From NCBI GenBank assembly GCA_963772445.1, contig CAVYXK010000015.1:372001-436000 (forward strand): 64,000 bases of DNA, given 5' to 3'. The notes beneath the pieces were generated by a model. That model searched no databases. It was not told the DNA's origin and worked only from the letters and a program-made list of their open reading frames with translations. Positions 55,972 through 64,000 of this stretch are shown piece by piece. This stretch comes from CAVYXK01 sp963772445. Lineage in GTDB: Bacteria > Pseudomonadota > Alphaproteobacteria > Acetobacterales > Acetobacteraceae. The position numbers were made by a program, and so were the translations under genes. Numbering within the stretch: the first letter of the stretch is position 1; every line of letters begins with the position of its first letter.

Positions 55972-56648
55972 GCTCACGCAGGCGCAAGCCCAGGTCGGTG
56001 CGCGGTCTGGAGACACTCGGTCGGATCCGGCTGTCGCAGTCGTTCTTCATGCGGGATTTTCTCTACAGCGAGATCGCCAACCTGCATGGCATTCCCAACG
56101 TGCCGGATGATCCTGACCTTGCCATCGCCGCGGGCCGCCGGCTCTGCGGGGAATTGCTGGAGCCGCTGGTCGGTGCGTTCGGCGGGCTGGCGATCCGCTC
56201 CGCCTACCGCGCGCCAGCGGTGAACGAGTTCGGCAACGCGCATGGGCTGAGCTGCGCTTCGAACAAGCGCAATGCAGCGCGCCACATCTGGGACCGTCGC
56301 GACGCCGAGGGCTGCATGGGTGCCGTCGCCTGCGTTGTCGTGCCGTGGTTCGCCGACCGCTACGCCGAGGGGGCTGACTGGCGGGCGATGGCGTGGTGGA
56401 TCCACGATCATCTGCCATATAGCCACCTGGAGTTCTTCCCTAAACTCGCCGCCTTCAATATCGGTTGGCATGAGCGCCCCCGACGGCGGATCGACAGTTT
56501 CATTGCGCCACGCGGCTGCCTCACCCGTCCGGGGATGGCGAACCACACCGGCGATCATTCCGCCTTCTATCCCGGATTTCCCGATAGGAGCGGCGATGCC
56601 GCAGTCGACCCGAACGGATTGGGCACGGATCGGCGCGCCCGACTGTAG
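55968..56648 (+). CDS. Peptidase M15-like (hedgehog/DD-peptidase fold) protein
   Basis: This 226-aa protein overlaps the MFS fragment's stop by 4 bp. It has FFMRDFLYSEIANLHGIPNV, LAIRSAYRAPAVNEFGN and a RHIWDRRDAEG segment that supplies the first His and Asp of a zinc site, and LPYSHLEFFPKLAAFNIGWH with the last His. This order (SxYR, H..D, H) is that of M15/VanY-like folds. There is no signal peptide, so a role in wall peptide cleavage is doubtful. Length beyond residue 190 is low in conserved features. Confidence 0.6.
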   Translation: MSSRRRKPRSVRGLETLGRIRLSQSFFMRDFLYSEIANLHGIPNVPDDPDLAIAAGRRLCGELLEPLVGAFGGLAIRSAYRAPAVNEFGNAHGLSCASNKRNAARHIWDRRDAEGCMGAVACVVVPWFADRYAEGADWRAMAWWIHDHLPYSHLEFFPKLAAFNIGWHERPRRRIDSFIAPRGCLTRPGMANHTGDHSAFYPGFPDRSGDAAVDPNGLGTDRRARL

Positions 56649-56777
56649 GAACAGGTGTTTTGTTATCTTGACTGTCCGCTTGCGGCCCTTCTTCCAACGC
56701 GATCACGCAACCCGGTCCAACTTGTGTACCAGTGTTCCCTGTGCATGAGTTTTGCCCAAGCAAAATAGGGTGTCGAC

Positions 56778-58037
56778 GTGTCAGTTGAGAAAGTCGAGAC
56801 GCTGATCGTCGGCGGCGGCCAGGCCGGATTGGCGATGAGCGAGCAACTCAGCAAGCGCAGCCTGTCCCACCTCGTCGTGGAACGGCATCGGATTGCCGAA
56901 CGCTGGCGCTCGGAAAGGTGGGACGGTTTGCACGCCAACGGTCCCGCCTGGCATGACAGATTGCCGGGTTTACCGATCGCCGGCGTTGATCCCGACGGGT
57001 TCGCGACGCGCGACCAGATGGTGGACTATTTTGTCTACTACGCCGAACGGATCGGCGCACCCGTTCGCTGCGGCGTCGCGGTAACGGCGCTGCACGAGAA
57101 GGCCGGGGGGACCGGCTTTCGCGCCGAAACGTCGGAGGGCGTGATCGAAGCCGCCAACGTGGTCGCGGCCACCGGACCGTTTCAACGCTCGATCATCCCG
57201 GCCTTCGTGCCGCCAGAAGCCGGGATCGTGCAGATGCATTCCAACGCATACCGCAATCCCGGCCAGTTGCCAGAGGGCGCGGTGCTAGTGGTCGGAGCCG
57301 GTTCTTCGGGTGCTCAGATCGCCGACGAACTTTCGCGCGCGGGCCAGCGCGTCTATCTGTCCGTCGGCCGGCATGAGCGGCCTCCCAGACAATATCGCAG
57401 GCGTGACTTCTGCTGGTGGCTGGGTGTCCTCGGCCTGTGGGACGCCACGCCCCCCGATCCGTCAGTCAAGCACGTCACGATCGCGGTCAGCGGCGCCTAT
57501 GGCGGCTACACCATCGACTTTCGCCGCCTTGCAGCGCGCGGGGTGATGCTGTTGGGCAGGGCGGAAGCCTTCGGAGATGGTGTGATGCGCTTCTCCCCCG
57601 ACCTGGCGAGCAATCTCGCGAGAGGCGATGCGTCCTACCTGTCCTTGCTCGACGCGGCCGATGCCTATGCTGTTCGGGAAGGCCTTGACCTGCCCGAGGA
57701 GCCAGCGGCACGAACGATCGAACCGGATCCACCCTGCGTCACCGACCCCATCCTACAGCTAAACCTCCAAGACGCCGGAATAGCCGCTATCATCTGGGCG
57801 ACGGGATACGCGCTCGATTTTGGCTGGCTGAAGGTCGACGCTTTTGACGAACGCGGTGCGCCGGTGCATCGGCGCGGCATAACTTTTGTGCCCGGTCTGT
57901 ACTTCCTTGGGCTGAGCTGGCTGTCCCGAAGGGCGTCGAGCTTCATCTTTGGTGTCGAACACGACGCGGCGCGTCTCGCGGAGCATATCGCCCCGCGCGC
58001 GTACCGGCCGCGATCCATCGGGTCTATACTGCTATAA
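56778..58037 (+). CDS. Flavin-dependent monooxygenase (FMO/YUCCA-like)
   Basis: A 419-aa enzyme with GTG start. FAD-binding GGGQAGLA is at residues 12-19, NADPH-binding GAGSSGAQIADELSRAG near 174-190, and ATGYALDFGWL near 345 as the second flavin motif. It has RYDGLHANGP-like segment RWDGLHANGPAWHDRLPGLP near 47-66. It is probably cytosolic and adds an oxygen atom to a nucleophilic substrate. The MetE-C-like gene starts 102 bp downstream on the same strand, so they could be one transcript. Confidence 0.9.
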   Translation: MSVEKVETLIVGGGQAGLAMSEQLSKRSLSHLVVERHRIAERWRSERWDGLHANGPAWHDRLPGLPIAGVDPDGFATRDQMVDYFVYYAERIGAPVRCGVAVTALHEKAGGTGFRAETSEGVIEAANVVAATGPFQRSIIPAFVPPEAGIVQMHSNAYRNPGQLPEGAVLVVGAGSSGAQIADELSRAGQRVYLSVGRHERPPRQYRRRDFCWWLGVLGLWDATPPDPSVKHVTIAVSGAYGGYTIDFRRLAARGVMLLGRAEAFGDGVMRFSPDLASNLARGDASYLSLLDAADAYAVREGLDLPEEPAARTIEPDPPCVTDPILQLNLQDAGIAAIIWATGYALDFGWLKVDAFDERGAPVHRRGITFVPGLYFLGLSWLSRRASSFIFGVEHDAARLAEHIAPRAYRPRSIGSILL

Positions 58038-58139
58038 TAGGTCATGTGGATGGACCGCATGGCCCGGCTGCTCGCTGCGGCGGACGCGCGGGTGAAGGAA
58101 AGTAACCGAATACACCCGGAAAGGGCAGGGGAACGCGGG

Positions 58140-59162
58140 ATGTTGCAAACAACGATCGCCGGCAGCCTTCCGAAGCCGGAATGGCTGGCCGAGCCAAACA
58201 AGCTCTGGGCGTCATGGAAGTCCGATGGTGCCGCCCTGGAAGCGGCCAAACGCGACGCCACGCTGCTGTGGTTGAAGCTGCAAGAAGACGCTGACATCGA
58301 CATCGTCACTGATGGTGAACAGTCGCGCCAGCACTTTGTCCACGGCTTCCTGGAACGGATCGAGGGTATCGATTTCGCCCAAAAAGTCGAAATGGGCATC
58401 CGCAACAATCGCTACAAGGCGATGGTGCCGACGGTCACCGGCACGCTGCGGCTCAATGGACGCGTGCACGCCGCCGAGGCACGCTTGGCCCGCGCCCACA
58501 CCATGCGCAAGCTGAAATTCACCCTGCCAGGCCCGATGACCATCGTCGATACGATCGCCGATAGGCACTATGGCGACAAGGTTGCGCTGGCGAGCGACTT
58601 CGCCGACTTGCTGAACCAGGAAGCGCGCGCCCTCGAAGCAGACGGCGTCGACGTCATCCAGTTCGATGAGCCGGCCTTCAACGTCTACATGGACGAGGTC
58701 GCAACCTGGGGCATCCGCGCGCTGGAACGTGCCGCGGCAGGCCTGCGGTGCACCACCGCGGTGCATATCTGTTACGGCTACGGCATTCAGGCCAACATCG
58801 ACTGGAAGGGCTCACTCGGCACCGAGTGGCGGCAGTACGAGCAAACGTTTCCGGTGCTCGCCGCCAGCCGGATCGACCAGGTATCGCTGGAATGCCGCAA
58901 CGCCCGGGTCCCATTGCGACTGCTGACGCTGCTGGCTGGCAAGGACGTGCTGGTCGGCACGATCGACGTCGCGACGGACGCAGTAGAAACCCCCGAACAG
59001 GTCGCCGCGGTAATCGAGGACGCGCTGGAGTTCGTCCCTCCCGAGCGTCTGTTCCCCTGCACCAACTGCGGCATGGCGCCGATGTCGCGTGATATAGCGG
59101 CGGCGAAGCTGGTGGCTTTAGGGCGGGGCGCGGCGCTGGCGCGGCGCCGTCTTGGTGCATAG
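58140..59162 (+). CDS. Cobalamin-independent methionine synthase-like methyltransferase (MetE C-terminal type)
   Basis: This 340-aa protein corresponds to the catalytic half of MetE. It starts MLQTTIAGSLPKPEWLA (ATG 58140; an open frame 96 bases upstream is not family-like). The zinc ligands are His209 and Cys211 (HICYGYG), Glu251 and Cys310 (TNCGMAPM). DEPAF near 176-180 binds the amino-acid substrate. It lacks the N-terminal folate-binding domain, like stand-alone MetE-C homologues that use other methyl donors. Reaction and donor are uncertain. Confidence 0.88.
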   Translation: MLQTTIAGSLPKPEWLAEPNKLWASWKSDGAALEAAKRDATLLWLKLQEDADIDIVTDGEQSRQHFVHGFLERIEGIDFAQKVEMGIRNNRYKAMVPTVTGTLRLNGRVHAAEARLARAHTMRKLKFTLPGPMTIVDTIADRHYGDKVALASDFADLLNQEARALEADGVDVIQFDEPAFNVYMDEVATWGIRALERAAAGLRCTTAVHICYGYGIQANIDWKGSLGTEWRQYEQTFPVLAASRIDQVSLECRNARVPLRLLTLLAGKDVLVGTIDVATDAVETPEQVAAVIEDALEFVPPERLFPCTNCGMAPMSRDIAAAKLVALGRGAALARRRLGA

Positions 59163-59239
59163 CCGGCACCAACTATATGGGGGTGGGCATCTCCCGGGGC
59201 AGGAGGGCTCATATCGGCGCACCGGCGGAACCGAGGCCG

Positions 59240-59410
59240 TGGATAGAGGCATACATCGCGACCAGTGAACCCGGTCACGGTGACAACGCTGTAGGTCTTC
59301 ATGGCACGCGCCGTCTGTTTCATGATGGCGAACTTGCTCGGATTGTACACTGCATCAGTCAGCAGCAGCGCCTTCGCGCGCACAGGGGTCCAGCCTATGT
59401 TGCCCAGCAT
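59240..59410 (-). pseudogene. Unidentified coding remnant
   Basis: The translation MLGNIGWTPVRAKALLLTDA then YNPSKFAIMKQTARAMKTYS and VVTVTGF looks like genuine protein in composition. It starts at ATG 59410 and loses character after about 57 residues. I do not recognise the family. Confidence 0.35.
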
Positions 59411-59529
59411 TACGTCGGCGCGGGCCGCTCAGCCCGGAAGAGGCGATGCATTCGTTCACCCGCAAAGAAAGCACCGAGTAGCGGATGGCCGCAGGCACAG
59501 CTACACAATCAACCCGTTCGCCAGCTTCC

Positions 59530-59815
59530 ACCGGTGGACGCGTCCTGGTTGGTGATCATGTTCGACGGCAAGACGCACTTTGCTGATCAAGAATCTGCTC
59601 GACCGCTACCTCATGACACGCCGATGCCGCCGGGTATGAGGAAGAACGCAGACGGCTCGTTGACCCTCTACATCCAGAACAAGACCCTCGATCCTAACCG
59701 CGAGGCCAACTGACTGCCCCCCTGTCGGTCCGATCTATCTGGTGATGCGCCTATACTGGCCGAAAAATCGTCGCCCTCCATCCTGCCACCCGGCGAGGGC
59801 ACCTGGAGCCGCTCA
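59530..59815 (+). pseudogene. DUF1254/DUF1214-type protein C-terminal remnant
   Basis: One frame contains NADGSLTLYIQNKTLDPNRE and stops at 59711. The next frame reads GPIYLVMRLYWPK, and a third has ILPPGEGTW. This is the ending of DUF1254/DUF1214 proteins (NADGSLTIYIQ...NWLPAP.GPFYL.MRLYWP). Two frame changes show it is dead; the N-terminal domains are missing. Confidence 0.65.
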
Positions 59816-60239
59816 GGGTTGTCCTCGCCGCGCACTGACGACCGGCTGCGTCGGCCGAACGCTGTTAACCTGCTCTGGAATGACGGCCTGCTCCGACGAG
59901 ATCGCGAGCAGCCATGAAGGTCCGGAATCCACCCCTTCCGGCCATTCGCCCCTCCCGAATTCCGAACGGCCGACTGTGGATGGTATGTGCATGCCGTCGT
60001 CAAGCTCGGCCGCTTCTTCGGTGGCTCGCCTTACCCAGCCGTTCGGGCCCAGAACCGGCGAACAGCCGCACCTGACCCCGAGCGGTGGAACCGCCGCAGT
60101 CGACCCAAAGCCGACCTTTGTCATGTTGGGCCACGGACCCTTCCATGTGTGGTTAGGCTCCCTCGCGATCACACGAGGTAGTCGGGCCTTCTCCGATGGA
60201 CCGCGGCTGAACGTGCAGACGTTTCGACCACAGGCGCCC
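59816..60239. other. Region without a recognisable gene
   Basis: About 420 bp downstream of the cyclase gene's stop. Short ORFs have no family features. No RNA or IS end is seen. Confidence 0.45.
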
Positions 60240-63200
60240 TCATTGCGCCAAGTCGTCGAGCAAGGCCTTGGCCTGCTTCAAGTCGAGCGTGTCGAAGCCT
60301 TCGGTGAAGCAGCCGTAGATCGGCGCGAGAAGATCGCGGGCCTGCTGCCGTTTGTCCGGGCCGCGCCACAGTCGAGCCATGCTGGTCGCCGCACGCAGCT
60401 CCCACGACTTTGCCTGCTGCTTGCGGGCAATGGCGATGGCACGCTCGAAATGCGCCTGCGCTTTCGCTGCGTCGGGCTCGGGCAACATCAGCGCGATTTC
60501 CCCTGCCGTTCGGTGGATGTCCGCCTCGCTCCACTTTTCCTTGGTTGTTTCCACCGCGGTCATCGCTTCGCCGATGCAGCGCCAAGCCTCCTCGAATTGC
60601 CCCAGCTCCGCATGGGCGTGGGCCAAGTACTGCAATCGAAATGGCATCCAAAGTGTCCCTCCCGTTGACCGAAATGCAGTAATCCCGGAGATCGACATTT
60701 CGATCGCGTCCGAAGCCCTGCCGGCCAGGGCCAATAGGATACCTTGTGTCCCCATTCCCTCGGCCTTCCAAAACAGGGGACCTTTTTCTTCGGCCAGACT
60801 GACAAGCTCCTGGGCGTGCGCGGCTGCCACGGCGTAATTGCCGCAGAGCGTATATGGTATCGTGGCATGTCTTAAAGCCATCATCAGCGTGCCGGCTTGA
60901 CCCATCTCCCGCGCATTCTTGAGCGCGTCGTCAGCGTCTCTGAGCGAGGCCTCGGGATAGCCAAGCAACCAGAGCGCCAACGACCGATAGGATAGAGTTG
61001 CCACCTCGGTGTCTTGGGCGAACCGCGTCGCCAGTGAACGATGCTCGGCAGGTTCGTAAAGCGCGATCGCCTGATCCAAGTGCCCCCGGCCTTCCGCGAT
61101 GTCGCCCGTCAACAATAAGGAAATTCCCATGATGCGATGCCCAATCATGAGCGGGACTGTCGCCCTTTGCTTCTCCGCGAGCGCCAGGAACTGCGCCGCG
61201 AGATCGCGACAGACATCGCCATTGAACGCCACCTGATTCGCGACCCAGAAGGCGAAAAGGACCTGGAACAACAGCAACGGGTCTTCGGGAGGCTCTCCCA
61301 GCGCCTCAGCTTGCTCGATCAGCAAACGAGCTCGTTCCGCTGCGGCCTTGGTTTCGGCCGCGGCATGGCCTTTGGTGTGGATGAGCGGGGTTATGAGCGC
61401 GACCTGTAGCTCGATCTGCTCGCGACGCTGCGCCGGCGTGCCGGGCAAGGTCGAAATCTGATCGAGGGCCCGGCTGAACTGGGCTACGGCTTCGGCCAGC
61501 GCCGAACGCATCAACGACTGCTGTCCCGCCTTGCGCCATAGATAGGCGGCCTTCTCGATAAACCCGGCTTCGGTGCAGTGATGCGCCAGGATCTCCGGCC
61601 GGCTCTCGGCGGTCTCGGCGAATTGGCTTTCAAGGGTTTCGGCGATACGGGCATGCAGCGCCCGTCTCGGCTCGCGCAGCAGCGTGCCATAGGCCGCGTC
61701 CTGCACCAGGGCATGCTTGAACAGGTAGCTCGCCTGCGGCGGCACGCCGTGGCGGAACAGCAAGCCAGCCTGAACGAGACGGTCGAGCGCCGATCCCAGC
61801 TCCGCCTCCGGCTTGCGCGCCACCGACGCCAGCAGCGCATGCGAGAACTCCCGCCCGGTCGCCGAGGCGATCTGCGCCACCTCCTTGGCGGGACCGAGCC
61901 GGTCAAGCCGCGCCATCAGCGACGCGTGCAGGCTTGCAGGGACCGCCAGGGCCGAAGACGGAACCGCCGCAACCGTGCGTCGGGCGGCATCGTGGCCCTC
62001 CGCCTCCAGCACCGCCTTCGTCATCTCCTCCACAAACAGGGGTATGCCGTCGGTGCGCTCGACGATCTCCGCCATCATATCCGCCGGCAGCTCCCTCTTC
62101 CCGACCAGGTGCGCGATGATGGCGACCGCTTCACGCTGCCCAAGCCGGTTGAGCGTCAGGCTCGTCACATGCGACTGTCCCACCCACGGTGCGTTGAATT
62201 CCGGGCGGAAGGTGACGACGAACAGCACCGGAAAAGTCTTGAATTCGGTCCACCGCCCGGCCAAACGCTTCCAGGCTTGTTGGATCGGCCCAGTGCGCAT
62301 CCTCCAGGATCATCAGGACTGGTTGCTGGCGTGCCAAACCAGCGAGTTGCGACATCAGCGCTTCGAGCGTTCTTTGCCTGCGCTGTTCCGGGGCCAACGC
62401 GAGCGCGGGATAGCGTCCGTCGTTCGGGAGCGACAGCATCTCGGCGAAGAGAGCGGCATCCTCAGGCGAGGTGGAGGTCTGTGAGAGCACCGCATCGAGC
62501 TTGTCGAGCTGCACTTGCGGTTTGTCGTCGTACGCCAGTCCGGCGGCGCGTTCCATCTGGCCGATAATCGGGTGAAGCGCGCTGTCCGCGCGCTGCGGCG
62601 AGCAGAAGTAGCGCAGGCGCGTGTGCGGCTCTACGGCGAGGCATTCCGAAAGCGCCGCCGTGAGCCGCGATTTCCCGATACCCGCCTCGCCGGACAGCAG
62701 CACGACCTGGCCTTCACCCGTCTTTGCCCTGGACCAGCGCCGAAGCAGCAATTCGGTTTCTTCTTCCCGGCCGACGAGGGCGGTCAGGCTGGTCGTGTGC
62801 AGGGCGTCAAAGCGGCTCCCCAAGCGACGCGCCCGTAGCGCGGCCCAGACCGGTGTAGGGTCGGCGATGCCCTTGAGGTCCCTCGGTCCGAGGTCCTTCA
62901 GCTCGAAGAGATTGCCGAGCAGCCGTCGCGTGCTGTCGGCGATCACGACGGCGTTCGGCTCGGCGAGAGCTTGCAGGCGCGCCGCGAGGTTCGGCGTCTC
63001 GCCGACGATGCCGCGTTCCTGGGCTTCACCCGAGCCAATGAGATCGCCGACCACAACGAGGCCGGTCGCGATCCCGACGCGCACCTGCAAGCGAGCGCCG
63101 GCCGTGGTCGTGAGCTTCGGCACCGCCTCGACGACGGCAAGCCCGGCTTGCACAGCGCGCTCGGCATCATGTTCGTGGGCCTGGGGATAGCCGAAATAGG

Positions 63201-63642
63201 CGAGTACCCCGTCGCCCATGTATCTGGCGACGAAGCCGCCGGCCGTCGTGATGAGGCCGGCACAGCAGCCGCAGTATGCACCGACGATCTCACGCATGTC
63301 CTCGGGGTCGAGACGAGCCGAAAGAGGGGTCGAGCCGACGAGATCGCAGAACATGACGGTGACCTGGCGACGCTCGCCCCCCGAGGGTGCCGCAACGGCC
63401 GGAGTGACTTTCGGCGGCGGGCTTGTTGCCTCGACCGCCGACGGGGCTGGCGCCGGTGCGTGCACCCCGAGCGCGGCGATGGCGTCGAGAAGCTTGCGGC
63501 GGTGGCCCACCTGCGCGACGCCGATATCCTTGAGATCATCGCTCGTCAGCCGCGGCAGCACGGCTCCGTCGATCGCGTTGTCGCGAAAGGCCGGCTCGTA
63601 TTGCTCCAACCCCAGGCCACGCAGCCAAGCCGCGATATCCAT
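60240..63642 (-). pseudogene. SAM domain / adenylate cyclase / AAA-type ATPase / TPR regulator, one-base frameshift
   Basis: The protein starts MDIAAWLRGLGLEQYEPAF, a SAM domain (1-62). A class III cyclase domain follows with FCDLVGSTPLS, MGDGVLAYFGYPQ and VGETPNLAARLQ (about 95-270). Next comes an NTPase domain with Walker A SGEAGIGKSRL near 320 and Walker B LMILEDAHWADPTS near 455. Near 62250 one extra base breaks the frame; the next frame continues KTFPVLFVVTFRPEF and a long TPR-rich C terminus to 60240. Total length is 3n+1; restored length 1133 aa. Such proteins are cytosolic signalling ATPases. It is a pseudogene unless the indel is an assembly error. Confidence 0.88.
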
Positions 63643-64000
63643 GCGGCGCCTCTGTCCCTTTTGGATGCACGATCGTAGGCGCGGCGGAGATTTATACGGC
63701 GCAAGAAGGCCGTCCTCAATGTTGGGATAGGATCAGCCGACCATCGGCTCGGCGGGTCCGGTTTCCACCCGAAACGGCTGTCGGCCGAGCTACTCCGTTT
63801 CGGCAGCGTTCAGACACAGGCCATCCGCGTCGGTTCCTATCCGCAGCAACCGAGTTGGCGACGAGTTGGCACTCCTGGTGAGAGCCCACTTATTGACTGA
63901 CCCGGCCGGGAGGCTCCCTGATCTGGCGCAATCCCTCAGGGGCGGGCGATGCTACTGGCGAGTAGCTCCTGTCTCCATTACGCTCTACCAACCCCTCTGA
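63643..64000. other. Upstream region of the cyclase gene, with dispersed repeat
   Basis: No gene is recognised to the end of the window. Bases 63764-63814 repeat 45798-45848 (TCCACCC, CGGCTGTCGGC, GAGCTACTCCGTT). The cyclase promoter should lie here. Confidence 0.45.

Overview
The window is high-GC DNA (by eye mostly well above 60% GC in the intact genes) with densely packed operons using overlapping ATGA or GTGA junctions. The gene set (PhnCDE, YebC, Crp/Fnr, class III cyclases, molybdopterin oxidoreductase) and the IS families (ISAzo13, IS4, ISL3, IS1380, IS21) suggest an alphaproteobacterium, perhaps Rhodospirillales/Acetobacteraceae. That placement is inference from general family resemblance; no rRNA or other phylogenetic marker is present.

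Region by region: 0-11.3 kb is mostly housekeeping and metabolic. It holds the end of a YbaK/ProX-type deacylase, a phnC-phnE-phnD phosphonate/phosphite uptake operon, an amidase, an ABM-domain monooxygenase, yebC, an OmpR-type two-component pair, a frameshifted alpha/beta hydrolase, gene debris, and an SDR plus enoyl-CoA hydratase operon. Upstream of that last operon (11.46-12.02 kb) lie five copies of a 54-bp nested palindrome with unrelated spacers; I recognise no named family for it.

12.5-25.1 kb is a wrecked island of lower-GC genes. By removing each IS and one copy of its target duplication I could reassemble three host genes: a 216-aa periplasmic protein (split by an ISAzo13 element), a 334-aa SIR2-like protein (split by an IS4 element and a tandem pair of ISL3 elements, plus a one-base deletion), and a 121-aa protein translationally coupled to a 114-aa partner (split by an internally deleted ISL3 copy). 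The SIR2 gene may once have been a defence gene. The ISL3 element carries an antisense passenger ORF.

25.2-41.9 kb is again well ordered: an MFS exporter, a two-gene ABC importer (double permease plus ATPase with a C-terminal extension) with no binding protein, a 1459-aa multidomain glycosyltransferase with a small repeat-protein partner, an alpha/beta hydrolase, a beta-hydroxyacid dehydrogenase-like enzyme, a secreted protein, a Crp/Fnr regulator and a divergent membrane/[2Fe-2S]/adenylate cyclase fusion carrying a one-base frameshift.

41.9-45.9 kb is a debris zone: an aminotransferase remnant, an IS21 istA remnant, truncated hydrolase and DUF2254 genes, and a perfect 21-bp-arm hairpin. 45.9-59.2 kb holds a molybdopterin oxidoreductase, MFS, Hsp70-like, ThDP enzyme, aldehyde dehydrogenase, a decayed IS1380, an M15-like protein, a flavin monooxygenase and a MetE-C-like methyltransferase. 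59.2-64 kb has gene remnants and a 1133-aa SAM/cyclase/ATPase/TPR regulator broken by one extra base. Single-base frameshifts recur throughout, so either the lineage is pseudogenising or the assembly has indel errors.
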